Shown here in pieces: positions 54,314 through 63,904 of a stretch of DNA of 64,000 nt. The notes beneath the pieces were generated by a model, which had not been told where the DNA came from, ran no database searches, and saw only the letters and a list, made by a program, of their open reading frames with translations. The DNA is from Lentilactobacillus parakefiri (lineage in GTDB: Bacteria > Bacillota > Bacilli > Lactobacillales > Lactobacillaceae): assembly GCF_002157585.1 (NCBI RefSeq), contig NZ_BDGB01000041.1, positions 1 to 64,000 on the forward strand, written 5' to 3'. Made by a program: the position numbers and the translations under genes. Position 1 is the first letter of the stretch; the number at the start of each line of letters is the position of its first letter.

Positions 54314-56473
54314 TTATTCAAAATTTACTTTTAACACATCGCCCGTGTCAATTGACTTTTCAAAGTTGATGCTTTGACTGTCAGCATAGCCGCTTCCAGT
54401 AGATTCGAGCTTCAAACCGGTCAATGAGCAGAGTTTTTCAACATCATCCTTGCTCCAGCCAATGATCCGTGGCATTTTCCAGCCCTTATTGGTCAGTAAA
54501 AATACCCGCTTTTGTTCGGCTTGAGTCGTTCCAACGCCTGGTGATTGTTTGAGAATTGAATCGCCGGATCCAATTGTGACCACGTCAAAACCTTTCTCAT
54601 TCATAATTCGTTTGGCATCCGTCGTTGTCTGATAGACCACACTAGGTACCTGCCGCTTAACAGTTGCCTGCTTGGCGTTAGAATTCTGCAGCGCACGGGT
54701 AATCACTGGTTTGAAAATTTCGGCCAATAATTGTGTCGCCGTCTTGGTTCCAGTCAGTTTGGGCTGCTTCATCGTGATAAACATCACGTAGCGTGGATTA
54801 TTGGCTGGCACCATACCGGCAACAGAATACAGATAACTATCATCGCCGGATGCGTAACCGCCCATCCCGTTGCTGACCTGAGCTGTCCCAGTCTTTGCGG
54901 CGACTCGGTAACCCTTAATTTTGTAGTCGGCCCCAATCCCATAAGGCTTGTAGACAACGTCCTGCATGTGTTTTCTGACGGCTTTGGCTGTTGCTGCACT
55001 AATGGGGTGACCAACAACCTTCTTGCCGTATTTTTTAATCGTCTTATTATTGGCCGAATTTATGATCTTAGAAATAAAGTACGGCTTCATCATTGTACCA
55101 TTATTTGAGACTGCAGATAAAGCCTGCATCATTTGCAAAGTGGTCACTTCAATTCCTTGGCCAAAGGACGTATCAGCCTGTTCAATTGGGTAATTGAACT
55201 GAATTCGGCCGGTTAGTTCACCAGGCAGACCACTATTGGTGCTCTTTAAAAAGCCAAAACGCTTAATGTATTTTTTCCAAGTCGTGGGACCCATCTGCTG
55301 TTCCAAATGTGCCATGGCAACGTTACTGGACAACGCAAATCCTTTGTTATAAGTAATGTATCCCCATCCACCAGGATTCCAATCGGGAACGATCTTGCCG
55401 TCAATTGAATAACGGCCTGACTCGTAAGTATCAGTCCCATTATAATGGCCGGAATTAATCGCCGATGAAAGTGTAAAGACCTTCATTGTTGACCCGGGCT
55501 CGTACATATCAGAGGACAATGTGTTGGTCCACGCCGAGCCGATCCCTTTCAAGGTTGCGGCATTAAAAGTTGGCCGTTGAGAAGCGGCAACGATTTTTCC
55601 GGTTTTGGCGTCCATTAAGACGGCATTCATGCCGGCCGGATGAACTTGTGACTGAACCGAGTTCATTTCACTCTCCAACAAGGTTTGAATCCGTGAATCG
55701 ATAGTGGTGTAGATGTTATGACCGTTTTTAGCGGGTTTTTCTTTTTGCCGTTTACCAGGAAGCTTGTACCCATAAACATCGTATTGAGCATTTTTAAAGC
55801 CATTTTGGCCAGCCAGTGTTTTATTGAAAGCCTTCTCAATCCCCATTTGGCCGACCAGGTTGGCAGTACCGGTTTTCTTGTTGGTTTCAGAAACCGCAAC
55901 CCCAATTAAATTGGAAGAAAAGACACCATTTGGATACAGTCGGGCCTGTTTTTGAACAAAATCAATTCCAGGCAGTTTAGCTGCTTCAATTTTTTTCTTA
56001 GTCAATAAGGAAATGTTAGTCCCAGCACTGCCAAATTCCACTTGGAACGGTTGCTTATCCTTGGGAGATAGGGTCTTCAAAGCCCTTTTTTCGGTGATCG
56101 GTAAATACTTGGCCAGAACTTTCGCGGTCTTTTCCTTATTCACAACGTAGAGTGGTTTGCCATTCAGGCCCTTCTGCCGCTTATCCAAAACAGCATACAA
56201 CGAATATGTACTGGTATCTTCAGCAATCGGGTTGCCGTTCGCATCATAAATAGATCCTCGTTTGGCTTTGAGGGTCTGAGTTTGGGTATAAAGTTTTTCA
56301 GCACGGTCATTTAAATTGACGTTTTTAACATTTTTTCCAACCGCAATGACAAGTAAACGACTACCTAAAAATGCAAAAAGCAGGAAAAATGCAAGGAACA
56401 AACTTATTCCAACAATTTTCCGGCTTTTTCGAGCATTAAGTTTGTCTGCGGAACGATCAGATGAATCTTTCAT
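54314..56473 (-). CDS. pbpB: Penicillin-binding protein 2B, septal transpeptidase
   Basis: Class B PBP that crosslinks septal peptidoglycan. One N-terminal membrane helix (IVGISLFLAFFLLFAFLGS, about 20-38), a dimerisation domain (60-230), the transpeptidase domain with active-site Ser in EPGSTMKVFTL, SSN in FALSSNVAMAHL and KTGTAQVSNGM, then two C-terminal PASTA domains (from about 600: VPSVVYQTTTDAKRIMNEKGF and MPRIIGWSKDDVEKLCSLTGL). 719 residues. It overlaps ftsL by 4 nt, as expected for interacting divisome partners. Confidence 0.95.
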   Translation of the reverse strand: MKDSSDRSADKLNARKSRKIVGISLFLAFFLLFAFLGSRLLVIAVGKNVKNVNLNDRAEKLYTQTQTLKAKRGSIYDANGNPIAEDTSTYSLYAVLDKRQKGLNGKPLYVVNKEKTAKVLAKYLPITEKRALKTLSPKDKQPFQVEFGSAGTNISLLTKKKIEAAKLPGIDFVQKQARLYPNGVFSSNLIGVAVSETNKKTGTANLVGQMGIEKAFNKTLAGQNGFKNAQYDVYGYKLPGKRQKEKPAKNGHNIYTTIDSRIQTLLESEMNSVQSQVHPAGMNAVLMDAKTGKIVAASQRPTFNAATLKGIGSAWTNTLSSDMYEPGSTMKVFTLSSAINSGHYNGTDTYESGRYSIDGKIVPDWNPGGWGYITYNKGFALSSNVAMAHLEQQMGPTTWKKYIKRFGFLKSTNSGLPGELTGRIQFNYPIEQADTSFGQGIEVTTLQMMQALSAVSNNGTMMKPYFISKIINSANNKTIKKYGKKVVGHPISAATAKAVRKHMQDVVYKPYGIGADYKIKGYRVAAKTGTAQVSNGMGGYASGDDSYLYSVAGMVPANNPRYVMFITMKQPKLTGTKTATQLLAEIFKPVITRALQNSNAKQATVKRQVPSVVYQTTTDAKRIMNEKGFDVVTIGSGDSILKQSPGVGTTQAEQKRVFLLTNKGWKMPRIIGWSKDDVEKLCSLTGLKLESTGSGYADSQSINFEKSIDTGDVLKVNFE

Positions 56474-56844
56474 TTAGTAACATTCCTTATATTTGCGTTT
56501 AAGAGTGACATGCCGCTCTTGTGGGCAATTTTATCCAGACGGGTGCTGCTTTGAAGCTCACCGATCTGTTGCTTTAAATTAGTATTACTGGTACGAACCG
56601 TCACAATTTGGTTGTCCAGATGCTGGAGTTCGTGTTGTGAATTCGACAACGCAATTTTTGATGATACAACTACTAACATTAACACAGTTAAGACCGCGCT
56701 ACCACACACAATTAACAGCTTTTCAAAGGATGAAAGTTTGAGGGCTTTAGAAATGCTCACCCGTTTCACTTGGGCCTGATCAGGCCTGGAAACGTATGGT
56801 TGCGGTTGATCGGTTAGGTTACGAGCTAAATTATTTTGCGCCAT
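56470..56844 (-). CDS. ftsL: Cell division protein FtsL
   Basis: Short bitopic membrane protein regulating septal synthesis. 124 residues from ATG 56844 (MAQNNLARNLTDQPQPYV), with AAAGGAAGAG upstream; the longer frame begins before that site inside rsmH. Basic cytoplasmic tail, one membrane helix (LLIVCGSAVLTVLMLVVVSS), then a leucine-zipper-like coiled coil outside (LQHLDNQIVTVRTSNTNLKQQIGEL). Coupled to pbpB. Confidence 0.9.
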   Translation of the reverse strand: MAQNNLARNLTDQPQPYVSRPDQAQVKRVSISKALKLSSFEKLLIVCGSAVLTVLMLVVVSSKIALSNSQHELQHLDNQIVTVRTSNTNLKQQIGELQSSTRLDKIAHKSGMSLLNANIRNVTK

Positions 56845-56866
56845 AATTATGTACTCTTCCTTTATT

Positions 56867-57814
56867 TTAGTTTTTGATTCGTTCAATTATTCTCAACTTT
56901 GCACTATGTGAACGATGATTCTCTTCTAACTCAGCTTCGGTTGGAACAATTGGCTTTCGGGTAATAGGCTTAAATTTTGGTTTAATGCCTTCGGGGATAA
57001 TGGGTAAATTGGGCGGTAGGTCCGGCAGCGATGTCTTTTCTTTGAACATCGTTTTAACCAAGCGATCTTCCAAGGATTGGAAAGTAATCACGCTGATTCT
57101 GCCATTGACCTTTAGCAGGTCCAAAGCTTGTTCCAGTGAATCCTCCAGAGCAGACAATTCATCGTTGACGGCAATACGGACCGCTTGAAATACTTTTTTG
57201 GCCGGGTGACCACCATGGCGTCTAGCGGCTGCCGGGATGCCTTCCTTAATCACTTCAACCAAATCGTTAGTGGTATCAATCGGATGTTCTCGACGAACGG
57301 TTTCGATGCGCCGGGCAATTGATTTGGCAAACTTCTCTTCACCATATCGATAGAAGATTCGCACCAATTTTTCATAAGGCCATTCATTCACAATTTTCCA
57401 TGCATCGAGTGGATTATCCTGATCCATCCGCATGTCAAGGCGGGCATCAAAGCGGTAGCTGAATCCGCGACCAGCTTCATCAAATTGAGGTGAAGAAACC
57501 CCTAGATCATAAACAATACCGTCAATTCCTGAAACATCGACGTCTTGGAGTGCTGCTTTTAAATTGCGGAAGTTATCATGAATCAAGGTTAGTTTGCCGT
57601 CTTCAATAAATTCAGACAGTTGCTGCTGATTATAGGCAATGGCCTCGTCATCCTGATCAAAAGAATAAATATGACCACTGGTTAATTGTCCAAGAATTTT
57701 GGTGGTGTGTCCCCCACCGCCTAGCGTTGCATCGACATATGTACCTTCAGGATTAATGTTCAACCCCTTGACCGCCTCGTTCAAGAGTACAGTCACATGC
57801 TTAAATTCAGACAT
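56867..57814 (-). CDS. rsmH: 16S rRNA (cytosine-1402-N4)-methyltransferase
   Basis: SAM-dependent methyltransferase acting on 16S rRNA near the P site. [15 protein letters not shown] start, SAM site [38 protein letters not shown] and RLDMRMD, C-terminal VISFHSLEDR-like [16 protein letters not shown]. 315 residues. Second gene of the dcw cluster. Confidence 0.96.
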   Translation of the reverse strand: MSEFKHVTVLLNEAVKGLNINPEGTYVDATLGGGGHTTKILGQLTSGHIYSFDQDDEAIAYNQQQLSEFIEDGKLTLIHDNFRNLKAALQDVDVSGIDGIVYDLGVSSPQFDEAGRGFSYRFDARLDMRMDQDNPLDAWKIVNEWPYEKLVRIFYRYGEEKFAKSIARRIETVRREHPIDTTNDLVEVIKEGIPAAARRHGGHPAKKVFQAVRIAVNDELSALEDSLEQALDLLKVNGRISVITFQSLEDRLVKTMFKEKTSLPDLPPNLPIIPEGIKPKFKPITRKPIVPTEAELEENHRSHSAKLRIIERIKN

Positions 57815-57848
57815 TCGATCACCCCCGTTTCCTAAATGCCTTGTTACA

Positions 57849-58274
57849 TTAAAAATCGATCATATTTTCAGCAATCTCATTAAAGTTCTGTTCTGCATCA
57901 TTACTAAAGTCGTTCCAGCGATCGTCGCTCCAAATTTCGAAACGGTTTGAAACACCGACCACGACACATTTTTTCTCGATCTTTGCATAATCCCTTAAAG
58001 TGCTGGGGATATTAATGCGCCCCTGCTTGTCAAATTCACATTCAACAGCAGCGGAGAAAAAGAATCTCGTGAAGTAACGAGCATCTTTTTTATTCACGGG
58101 CAAGGTATCGATTTTTTGCTCAACCTTTTCCCACTCACTCATCGGATATCCGAATAGACATCCATCCATTCCTCGGGTGACAACCAGTTTGTCGCCCAAA
58201 TCCTGACGAAACTTAGCGGGGATGATGATCCGTCCTTTGGTATCAATGTTGTGTTGATATTCACCCATGAACAT
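57849..58274 (-). CDS. mraZ: MraZ, transcriptional regulator of the dcw cluster
   Basis: Forms a ring and binds short repeats upstream of its own operon. 141 residues containing two AbrB-like halves: [27 protein letters not shown] and [26 protein letters not shown] (the DxKGR / DxQGR motifs). ATG 58274 has GGGGTGA 7 nt upstream. Three GTGGT boxes at 10-nt spacing overlie its promoter, so autoregulation of the whole cluster is likely. Confidence 0.95.
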   Translation of the reverse strand: MFMGEYQHNIDTKGRIIIPAKFRQDLGDKLVVTRGMDGCLFGYPMSEWEKVEQKIDTLPVNKKDARYFTRFFFSAAVECEFDKQGRINIPSTLRDYAKIEKKCVVVGVSNRFEIWSDDRWNDFSNDAEQNFNEIAENMIDF

Positions 58275-58302
58275 GTCGTCATCACCCCAATTTCAGTTTA
58301 CA

Positions 58303-58337
58303 TTCACATTCTACCACAATCCACCACTATCAACCAC
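58303..58337 (-). promoter_or_regulatory. mraZ promoter with MraZ-type repeat boxes
   Basis: On the minus strand GTGGT occurs at 58333-58337, 58323-58327 and 58313-58317, each separated by exactly 5 nt, with a fourth degenerate GTGAA at 58303-58307. The -10 box TAGAAT (58308-58313), preceded by TGG, overlaps the third box. MraZ is known to bind such 10-nt-spaced repeats, so binding here would cover the promoter. Confidence 0.75.
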
Positions 58338-58455
58338 GCCTCCTCAAAATTTGTCACTTTTTTATTATAAACCGTTTTTAAGATTGATTGCGGATCCGCT
58401 AAATCCTAATATGACAGTCATTATCAAATGGTGGGGGATTTAGACCCTTTATCAC

Positions 58456-58494
58456 AAAAAAAGGACCAAAGCATGAAAAAATCTGCTTTGATCC
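58456..58494 (-). terminator. Terminator of the DUF3397 gene
   Basis: GGATCAAAGCA and TGCTTTGGTCC (complement of 58484-58494 and 58463-58473) pair, then seven T. The remaining 118 bp up to the mraZ promoter show no gene. Confidence 0.8.
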
Positions 58495-58511
58495 AATGAA
58501 TAGTTGATAAT

Positions 58512-58895
58512 TTAAATAGATTCAAAAATGACATAAATCCCCACGACGATCCAACAACCGAATAAAAACAAATCACTAAACCGCCAAAAAGTAATAAAAA
58601 ATTTCAAGTAGGTTAAATGAGGATTGGCAAAGATCTGCCAGATCAGTACAATCAACGTTAACCCCAGCCAAACGATAACCACTTCAGGAATAAACGATCC
58701 TGATAAGCCGTTTTTGCTAATCTCATGAATGAAGTACAGCAAAATTGGCGGCCAAAAATCGAGTGGTTTAATCGGCACCCTCGATCTGAAAAATTGGTTT
58801 TTTCTTAAAATAACTAAAAACCCGGCAACTGCAAACAGAATTACAAATTGAGTTACAAAGGTCACCGTGTCAGTCATCCAAGGAGAAATATGCAT
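58512..58895 (-). CDS. DUF3397 family membrane protein
   Basis: 127 residues from ATG 58895 (MHISPWMTDTVTFVTQFV), set by AGGAGGG upstream; the longer frame to 59009 is not supported. Four hydrophobic segments are visible (VTFVTQFVILFAVAGFLVIL, WPPILLYFIHEI, VVIVWLGLTLIVLIWQIF, FSDLFLFGCWIVVGIYVIF). This matches the DUF3397 pattern commonly found just upstream of mraZ in lactobacilli. Function unknown; own terminator at 58456-58494. Confidence 0.8.
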   Translation of the reverse strand: MHISPWMTDTVTFVTQFVILFAVAGFLVILRKNQFFRSRVPIKPLDFWPPILLYFIHEISKNGLSGSFIPEVVIVWLGLTLIVLIWQIFANPHLTYLKFFITFWRFSDLFLFGCWIVVGIYVIFESI

Positions 58896-58987
58896 GAGTG
58901 ACCCTCCTGATTTTGACAAAACATATTGCATTGAACGATAATGATAGTTAAACTGTGTATGGAATACAAGAGAAAGTGGTGCAAACA

Positions 58988-59101
58988 TTGGCGCGTAAAA
59001 AGAGAACAAGATTTCAGAAAATTACATTGGTATTCGTTTGGATTATGATCATTGCGACGATTAGCTCATTGGTCATTTCAGCAATCATGACATTCTTATA
59101 A
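58988..59101 (+). CDS. DUF4044-type mini membrane protein
   Basis: A 37-residue frame beginning TTG 58988 (GTG 58979 is an alternative): basic start MARKKRTRFQK, then one membrane helix (ITLVFVWIMIIATISSLVISAIMTFL). This is the DUF4044 pattern of lactobacilli. It is divergent from the DUF3397 gene and followed by a strong terminator, which supports it being a real gene. The ribosome site is weak (AGAAAG). Function unknown. Confidence 0.7.
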   Translation: MARKKRTRFQKITLVFVWIMIIATISSLVISAIMTFL

Positions 59102-59116
59102 CCAAACGCTCTCAAG

Positions 59117-59158
59117 AGGTTGGAACAAAAGTGAAAGCTTTTGTCCCGGCCTTTTTTT
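59117..59158 (+). terminator. Terminator of the mini membrane protein gene
   Basis: AGGTTGGAACAAAAG (59117-59131) pairs with GCTTTTGTCCCGGCC T (59137-59151) with two mismatches, followed by seven T. It shares the ACAAAAG/CTTTTGT core with other hairpins in the window. Confidence 0.8.
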
Positions 59159-59168
59159 GTGGTTAACC

Positions 59169-61496
59169 CTATTTTTGCTTTTGTTTGTATACCTGCCGTG
59201 GCCGACTGCCATCTTGGGGGCCGATGTAACCGCGTTTCTCCAAGTCATCAATCAACCTGGCGGCGCGATTATAACCAATCCGGAAGTGACGTTGAAGAAG
59301 TGACGTGCTGGCCTTTTGCTGATCGACCACGAAGTCCAGGGCATCATTGAATAAATCGTCCTCAGAATCTTCTTGATCTTCTTCTTTGATTTCTTCATCG
59401 CTGACCATCATCGATTCATCGTAATCGGCTGATTGCTGATCGGTAATGAACTTGACGACTCTGGAGACATCCTTGTCAGGAATAAAGGCACCCTGAACCC
59501 GAATTGGTGTGTTGGAATCAATTGGCAAGAACAGCATATCGCCCCGACCAAGCAATTTTTCAGCACCGTTGGTATCGATAATCGTGCGAGAATCAATCCC
59601 ACTCGATACGGCAAAGGCAATTCTTGACGGAACGTTGGCCTTAATCAATCCAGTAATGACATCAACGGATGGTCGTTGGGTTGCTAGAATCATGTGGATG
59701 CCAGCCGCCCGTCCCATTTGTGCCAGCCGAATGATTGCTGCTTCAACATCGTTTGAGACCGTCATCATCAGGTCAGCTAATTCGTCGACGATCACCACAA
59801 TGTAAGGCATTGGCTGAATCTTCGTGTCATTTTCACGATTATTTTTTGCCACAAAGTCGTTATAAGTGCTAATCTTTCGCTGACCAAATTTGGCAAACAG
59901 TTCATAACGGTTCTCCATCTCAGACACCACCTTTTGTAGTGCCCTGGCGGCTTTCTTGGGTTCGGAAACCACCGGACTCAATAGATGGGGGATCCCATTA
60001 TAAACACCCAGCTCAACTTTTTTGGGGTCAATCAGCATTAATTTAACCTGGCTGGGTTTGGCATGAAGCAAAATACTCGTAATAATGCCATTAATGGCAA
60101 CTGATTTACCACTTCCCGTTGAGCCGGCAATCAATAAATGCGGCATCTTGGTCAGATCAGCAGTAATTACATTGCCATTAACGTCCTTTCCAAGCGGAAC
60201 TTGGAGAACGTGGCCGTGATTATCTGGCTGATGCTCAACAACGTCCCGGAAGGAAACGGTGGCAATCTTTCGGTTAGGGACTTCAATCCCAATCAAGGAT
60301 TTACCTGGAATGGGAGCTTCAATCCGAATGTCCTTGGCTGCCAAGGCTAATGCAATGTCATCTGCCAGGTTTACGATCCGACTGACCTTAACGCCAATAT
60401 CTGGGTGCAGCTCGTATTTAGTGACTGATGGGCCCAAACTGACGTGTTTAATCTCGGCCTTAACCCCAAAGCTGTCCAAAGTTTTTTGAAGCACCTGAGC
60501 GTTATGATCGATTGACTGCAACTCACCTGACTGATCATCCTGGGGAATTTGAGTCAGCAAGTCGGTCGTTGGCAGCCGATAAGCATCGTCTTCTTTGACA
60601 TCAACCAAATTAACCTCCGAAGAAGTATCAGGCTCTTCAGCTTTCTTAGGAGTCGCCGGTTTTGTGGGCGTTTTGACTGGCTGCTTAGCCTCATCAGTGA
60701 CTGGCATCCCAGAAATTGTGATTGCGGATGCTGACAGCTTATTTGGCTCAGAATCATCACTCTTAGGGTGTTCAACGGATTGTGGGTGACTAATGGTCGC
60801 TGACGATGAAGGTTGCTTATTCGGCTTTTTAGTCTGCTTTTGGGCGGTATGCTGCCTGACCGCTGCAATCCGAGCTTTAACAAACATCAGACATGCCCGA
60901 AGACCGGTAAATAGTTTGGCAAACGAAATATCAAACAGGATAAAGCCACCAATGAGGATGATCAAACTGGCAACAATCCCCGTTCCAATCTTGCCAAATA
61001 ACACGTGGGCCAGATAGAAAATAATCGTCGCCAAAATACCGCCGCCGATGTTGGAATCACTATTAGACGAAGCAACATCATCAACCAGCTTCTGCCAGTT
61101 AAAATTGATAAAATCAACCGGCTGAGCAGCTTGGAGGTATTCAATTAAGGTCAGCCAAAGGAGAAGGCCCAACAAAATGAGAACCGTCCCCCAGCCATAC
61201 CTAGCCGGAATCTTTGGCAGTCTGGAAAAGCCCGCCAGGAAGATGCCGACAACAATGCCCACCAAAAGAAAGACCGGGAAAAGGCTGCCGACAAACAGTT
61301 TGGCAATGTTAATCATGAGCGTACCGACAATCCCCGCTTGGAACAACCCCAATAAAGCCAGGATGGCAACCACGCCGCCAATCAAATTGATGGCATACTT
61401 TTGAAGAAAGCTTGACTGGTTGCTAGGCTTCTTGGTCGTCTTTGTCGGACGGCCACGTTTCTTAATCGATTTGCTTCTGGTCCGCTTGGTTTTCAC
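59169..61496 (-). CDS. ftsK: FtsK/SpoIIIE-family DNA translocase
   Basis: Pumps chromosomal DNA away from the closing septum. GTG start at 61496 with GGGGGAG upstream. Basic N-terminus, four membrane helices (about 28-180), a Pro/Ser/Thr-rich linker (200-310), then the alpha/beta motor: Walker [16 protein letters not shown], Walker [15 protein letters not shown], and the C-terminal winged-helix gamma domain ([32 protein letters not shown]) that reads polar DNA motifs. 775 residues, complete. Confidence 0.95.
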   Translation of the reverse strand: MKTKRTRSKSIKKRGRPTKTTKKPSNQSSFLQKYAINLIGGVVAILALLGLFQAGIVGTLMINIAKLFVGSLFPVFLLVGIVVGIFLAGFSRLPKIPARYGWGTVLILLGLLLWLTLIEYLQAAQPVDFINFNWQKLVDDVASSNSDSNIGGGILATIIFYLAHVLFGKIGTGIVASLIILIGGFILFDISFAKLFTGLRACLMFVKARIAAVRQHTAQKQTKKPNKQPSSSATISHPQSVEHPKSDDSEPNKLSASAITISGMPVTDEAKQPVKTPTKPATPKKAEEPDTSSEVNLVDVKEDDAYRLPTTDLLTQIPQDDQSGELQSIDHNAQVLQKTLDSFGVKAEIKHVSLGPSVTKYELHPDIGVKVSRIVNLADDIALALAAKDIRIEAPIPGKSLIGIEVPNRKIATVSFRDVVEHQPDNHGHVLQVPLGKDVNGNVITADLTKMPHLLIAGSTGSGKSVAINGIITSILLHAKPSQVKLMLIDPKKVELGVYNGIPHLLSPVVSEPKKAARALQKVVSEMENRYELFAKFGQRKISTYNDFVAKNNRENDTKIQPMPYIVVIVDELADLMMTVSNDVEAAIIRLAQMGRAAGIHMILATQRPSVDVITGLIKANVPSRIAFAVSSGIDSRTIIDTNGAEKLLGRGDMLFLPIDSNTPIRVQGAFIPDKDVSRVVKFITDQQSADYDESMMVSDEEIKEEDQEDSEDDLFNDALDFVVDQQKASTSLLQRHFRIGYNRAARLIDDLEKRGYIGPQDGSRPRQVYKQKQK

Positions 61497-61531
61497 TGTC
61501 TACTCCCCCTTTCCCTAAGAATGGCTATCGA

Positions 61532-62044
61532 TTACTTCAGCTTATCATGTTCATATTGATGTGTTCGTTCCAAATGGTTAAAGTTTTGTTGTCTCAACAC
61601 TTCATAAATCACAATCGCACAAGTGTTAGACAGATTCAGTGCCCGGATATTGTCGTCATCCTGCGGAATTCGAATGGCCTTTTCAGGGTTTTGCCGCATA
61701 AACGGTTCTGGTAGCCCGGTCGTCTCCTTACCAAATAACAAATAATAATCTTGATCAGGAGCTGAATAATCGGGATCGGTGTAATCTTGATTGGCAAATT
61801 TGGAAACTAGAAATAGGTTCTTGGGGTCTTTGACTGACTTCAAAAATTCAGGCAGGTTCTGGTGGTAGTTAATTTGAACTTTATCCCAGTAATCAAGCCC
61901 CGCCCGCTTTAGATGTTTATCATCAATACTAAATCCAAGCGGTTCAATTAAATCAAGAACAGTGTCGGTTCCCGCACAGGTCCGCGCGATGTTGCCGGTA
62001 TTTGCGGGCATTAACGGTTCAAATAATACGATATGATTAGTCAT
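61532..62044 (-). CDS. trmL: tRNA (cytidine/uridine-34-2'-O)-methyltransferase
   Basis: SPOUT methyltransferase modifying the wobble ribose of Leu tRNAs. 170 residues from ATG 62044 (MTNHIVLFEPLMPANTGNIARTCAG), with GGAGG just upstream. Knot motifs FGKETTGLP and IRIPQDDDNIRALNLSNTCAIVIYEVLRQ are present. Confidence 0.92.
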   Translation of the reverse strand: MTNHIVLFEPLMPANTGNIARTCAGTDTVLDLIEPLGFSIDDKHLKRAGLDYWDKVQINYHQNLPEFLKSVKDPKNLFLVSKFANQDYTDPDYSAPDQDYYLLFGKETTGLPEPFMRQNPEKAIRIPQDDDNIRALNLSNTCAIVIYEVLRQQNFNHLERTHQYEHDKLK

Positions 62045-62061
62045 GATTTCCTCCAAATATC

Positions 62062-62910
62062 TTAAAAATCTGCAACCATCACAGAAACGTCGACGGTGAT
62101 GGTTTTAATTGCGTCGACCAGCTGAAGGGCGTTTTCCTGTCGACCCCTCCCCCAGTGAAGCGGCGTCATCGTCAAAAGATCCTGCTGCATCCCCTTCGGA
62201 ACTAAAAAGTCATATGTAAGCTTATGAATACTGGCATTTGGATAATGAGTCATGAATAGGTCAAAAAATTTTTCGTTTGAGTACGCACTATTTTTTTGGC
62301 CAGTCCCAAATAAAGCAACTCGCAGTTCATGCAGGTAGCCGCTGTTAGGAATAATCTTAATCAGTCGGCCGCCCGCCTGTGCCACCCGGTTGAATTCATC
62401 ATATGCGGATGGTGAAAACAAATCGATGATGGTCGAAATTGTGTTGTCATTAAATGGTAGTCGAGCCAGATCAGCCACACAGAAAAAGGCCCCCGTAGGC
62501 TGTTGGGTCGCCAGATTAATTCCATCTTTGGAAATGTCAAAGCCAATTGCAGTATCTTTTCCCCCTCGAAGGGTCAATAAACGTGCTAACGGGGTGCCCT
62601 CTCCACAACCCACATCCAAAATCCTTTCTGGATCCGGGCCCAAATAGGTTGAAATGGCATCGACAATCGGATCAAATAACCCTGCTTGTAAAATCTTGTG
62701 GCGGGCCTGCAGCATCGATTTGTCATATTCGTTGTTGGCCTGCTTGGTGAGGAAAAACAACGTCCCCTTTTTGGAGAGGTCAAAGGCGTGGCGTTCGGGA
62801 CACCTCAAACTATAACCCACCACGTCATCAAAGGGTTGCTGACAAATGGGGCAACGAAATAAGGATAAATTCTCCGTCACAAATTTTCTGCCAAATTCAA
62901 TCTTTTTCAC
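62062..62910 (-). CDS. rlmA: 23S rRNA (guanine-N1)-methyltransferase, RlmA family
   Basis: 282 residues. N-terminal zinc knuckle FRCPICQQPFDD...SLRCPERHAFD (CxxC, C and H ligands), then a Rossmann SAM domain: ILDVGCGEGTPLARLL, IGFDISKDGINLA, FCVADLARLPFNDNTISTIIDLFSPSA. This arrangement is RlmA; Gram-positive members (RlmA-II) methylate G748, which can affect tylosin sensitivity. Own unit, 18 bp before trmL. Confidence 0.9.
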   Translation of the reverse strand: MKKIEFGRKFVTENLSLFRCPICQQPFDDVVGYSLRCPERHAFDLSKKGTLFFLTKQANNEYDKSMLQARHKILQAGLFDPIVDAISTYLGPDPERILDVGCGEGTPLARLLTLRGGKDTAIGFDISKDGINLATQQPTGAFFCVADLARLPFNDNTISTIIDLFSPSAYDEFNRVAQAGGRLIKIIPNSGYLHELRVALFGTGQKNSAYSNEKFFDLFMTHYPNASIHKLTYDFLVPKGMQQDLLTMTPLHWGRGRQENALQLVDAIKTITVDVSVMVADF

Positions 62911-62956
62911 TTAAAATCCTCCACAAACGCAGTTCATTATATCACAGCCGCCAACC

Positions 62957-63004
62957 AAAAAAGCTTCCCAATCAAAATTCTCAAACCCATTTTGCTGGAA
63001 GCTT
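62957..63004 (-). terminator. Terminator of the pseudouridine synthase gene
   Basis: AAGCTTCC (minus strand of 62997-63004) pairs with GGAAGCTT (62961-62968) around a long loop, followed by TTTTTT. It lies 10 nt after the stop. Confidence 0.65.
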
Positions 63005-63013
63005 ACTGGCGGA

Positions 63014-63904
63014 TCAAAGTTTATGCAAATTGAGGTACCACTGCATGTCTTCAGGTAGTGCTGCTTGGCAATGAAGACTTCGGCCGGCAAACGGGTCATA
63101 AAAGGTCAACTCGGCACAGTGGAGTGCCTGGCGAGTCATCGAATGGTCGTCTTGATTGTACAACCAATCTCCAATTAAAGGATGACCCACAGCAGCCATG
63201 TGAACCCGAATCTGATGGGTTCGACCCGTGTGCAGCCGAACCCTTAGCAAGGTCTGCTTTGCCAGCCGACAAACCGGCCACGCTTCGGTCACTGACATTT
63301 TACCTGACTCAATGACTTGTCGTTTCACAAATGAATCATTAGCCCTGCCAATTGGCAGATAAATTTCAAAATGTGATGTTGAAATTCGTCCGGCGACAAT
63401 CGCCAGGTACGTCTTTTGAATTGTTCGATCCTTCAGTTGTTTATCAAGGACTGAATGGGCGAAGTGATGTTTGGCAAAAATCACCAATCCACTGGTGTCT
63501 TTGTCCAGTCGCGTAACAATGTGAATTTTTTGATTGGCATAGCCCTGCCGCTGATAGTAACCCTTGACCCGGTTAACCAATGAATCAACATGGTTATGAG
63601 CCGGCACAGAGGCCACTCCGTACGGTTTATTAACCACCAAAAAGTTGTCATCTTCATGGACAATTTCAATTGGAACGTTAGACACACTCACATGATCATT
63701 TTCCGGTTCCGGCGGCAAGACCACCTTGACTGTGTCACCGGTTTGAAGCTTTCGATTGACCAAGGCCGCCTCACCATTCACCAAGGTCTGACCACCGTGA
63801 TATTTAATTTTTTTCAACAGCGTCCGGGTAATCCCATAGCTCATAATAAACGTCCGGACTTTAATTGGTGCTTGGCCTGTATATTTCCACGTAAACTCAG
63901 TCAT
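63014..63904 (-). CDS. RluA-family pseudouridine synthase
   Basis: Isomerises uridine to pseudouridine in rRNA or tRNA. 296 residues from ATG 63904 ([11 protein letters not shown]), with AAGG 9 nt upstream. S4-like N-terminal part ([26 protein letters not shown]), then the catalytic motif [17 protein letters not shown] with the essential Asp, and [27 protein letters not shown]. Overlaps the nadK end, a pairing common in Firmicutes. RluD-like; exact target not determinable. Confidence 0.9.
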   Translation of the reverse strand: MTEFTWKYTGQAPIKVRTFIMSYGITRTLLKKIKYHGGQTLVNGEAALVNRKLQTGDTVKVVLPPEPENDHVSVSNVPIEIVHEDDNFLVVNKPYGVASVPAHNHVDSLVNRVKGYYQRQGYANQKIHIVTRLDKDTSGLVIFAKHHFAHSVLDKQLKDRTIQKTYLAIVAGRISTSHFEIYLPIGRANDSFVKRQVIESGKMSVTEAWPVCRLAKQTLLRVRLHTGRTHQIRVHMAAVGHPLIGDWLYNQDDHSMTRQALHCAELTFYDPFAGRSLHCQAALPEDMQWYLNLHKL

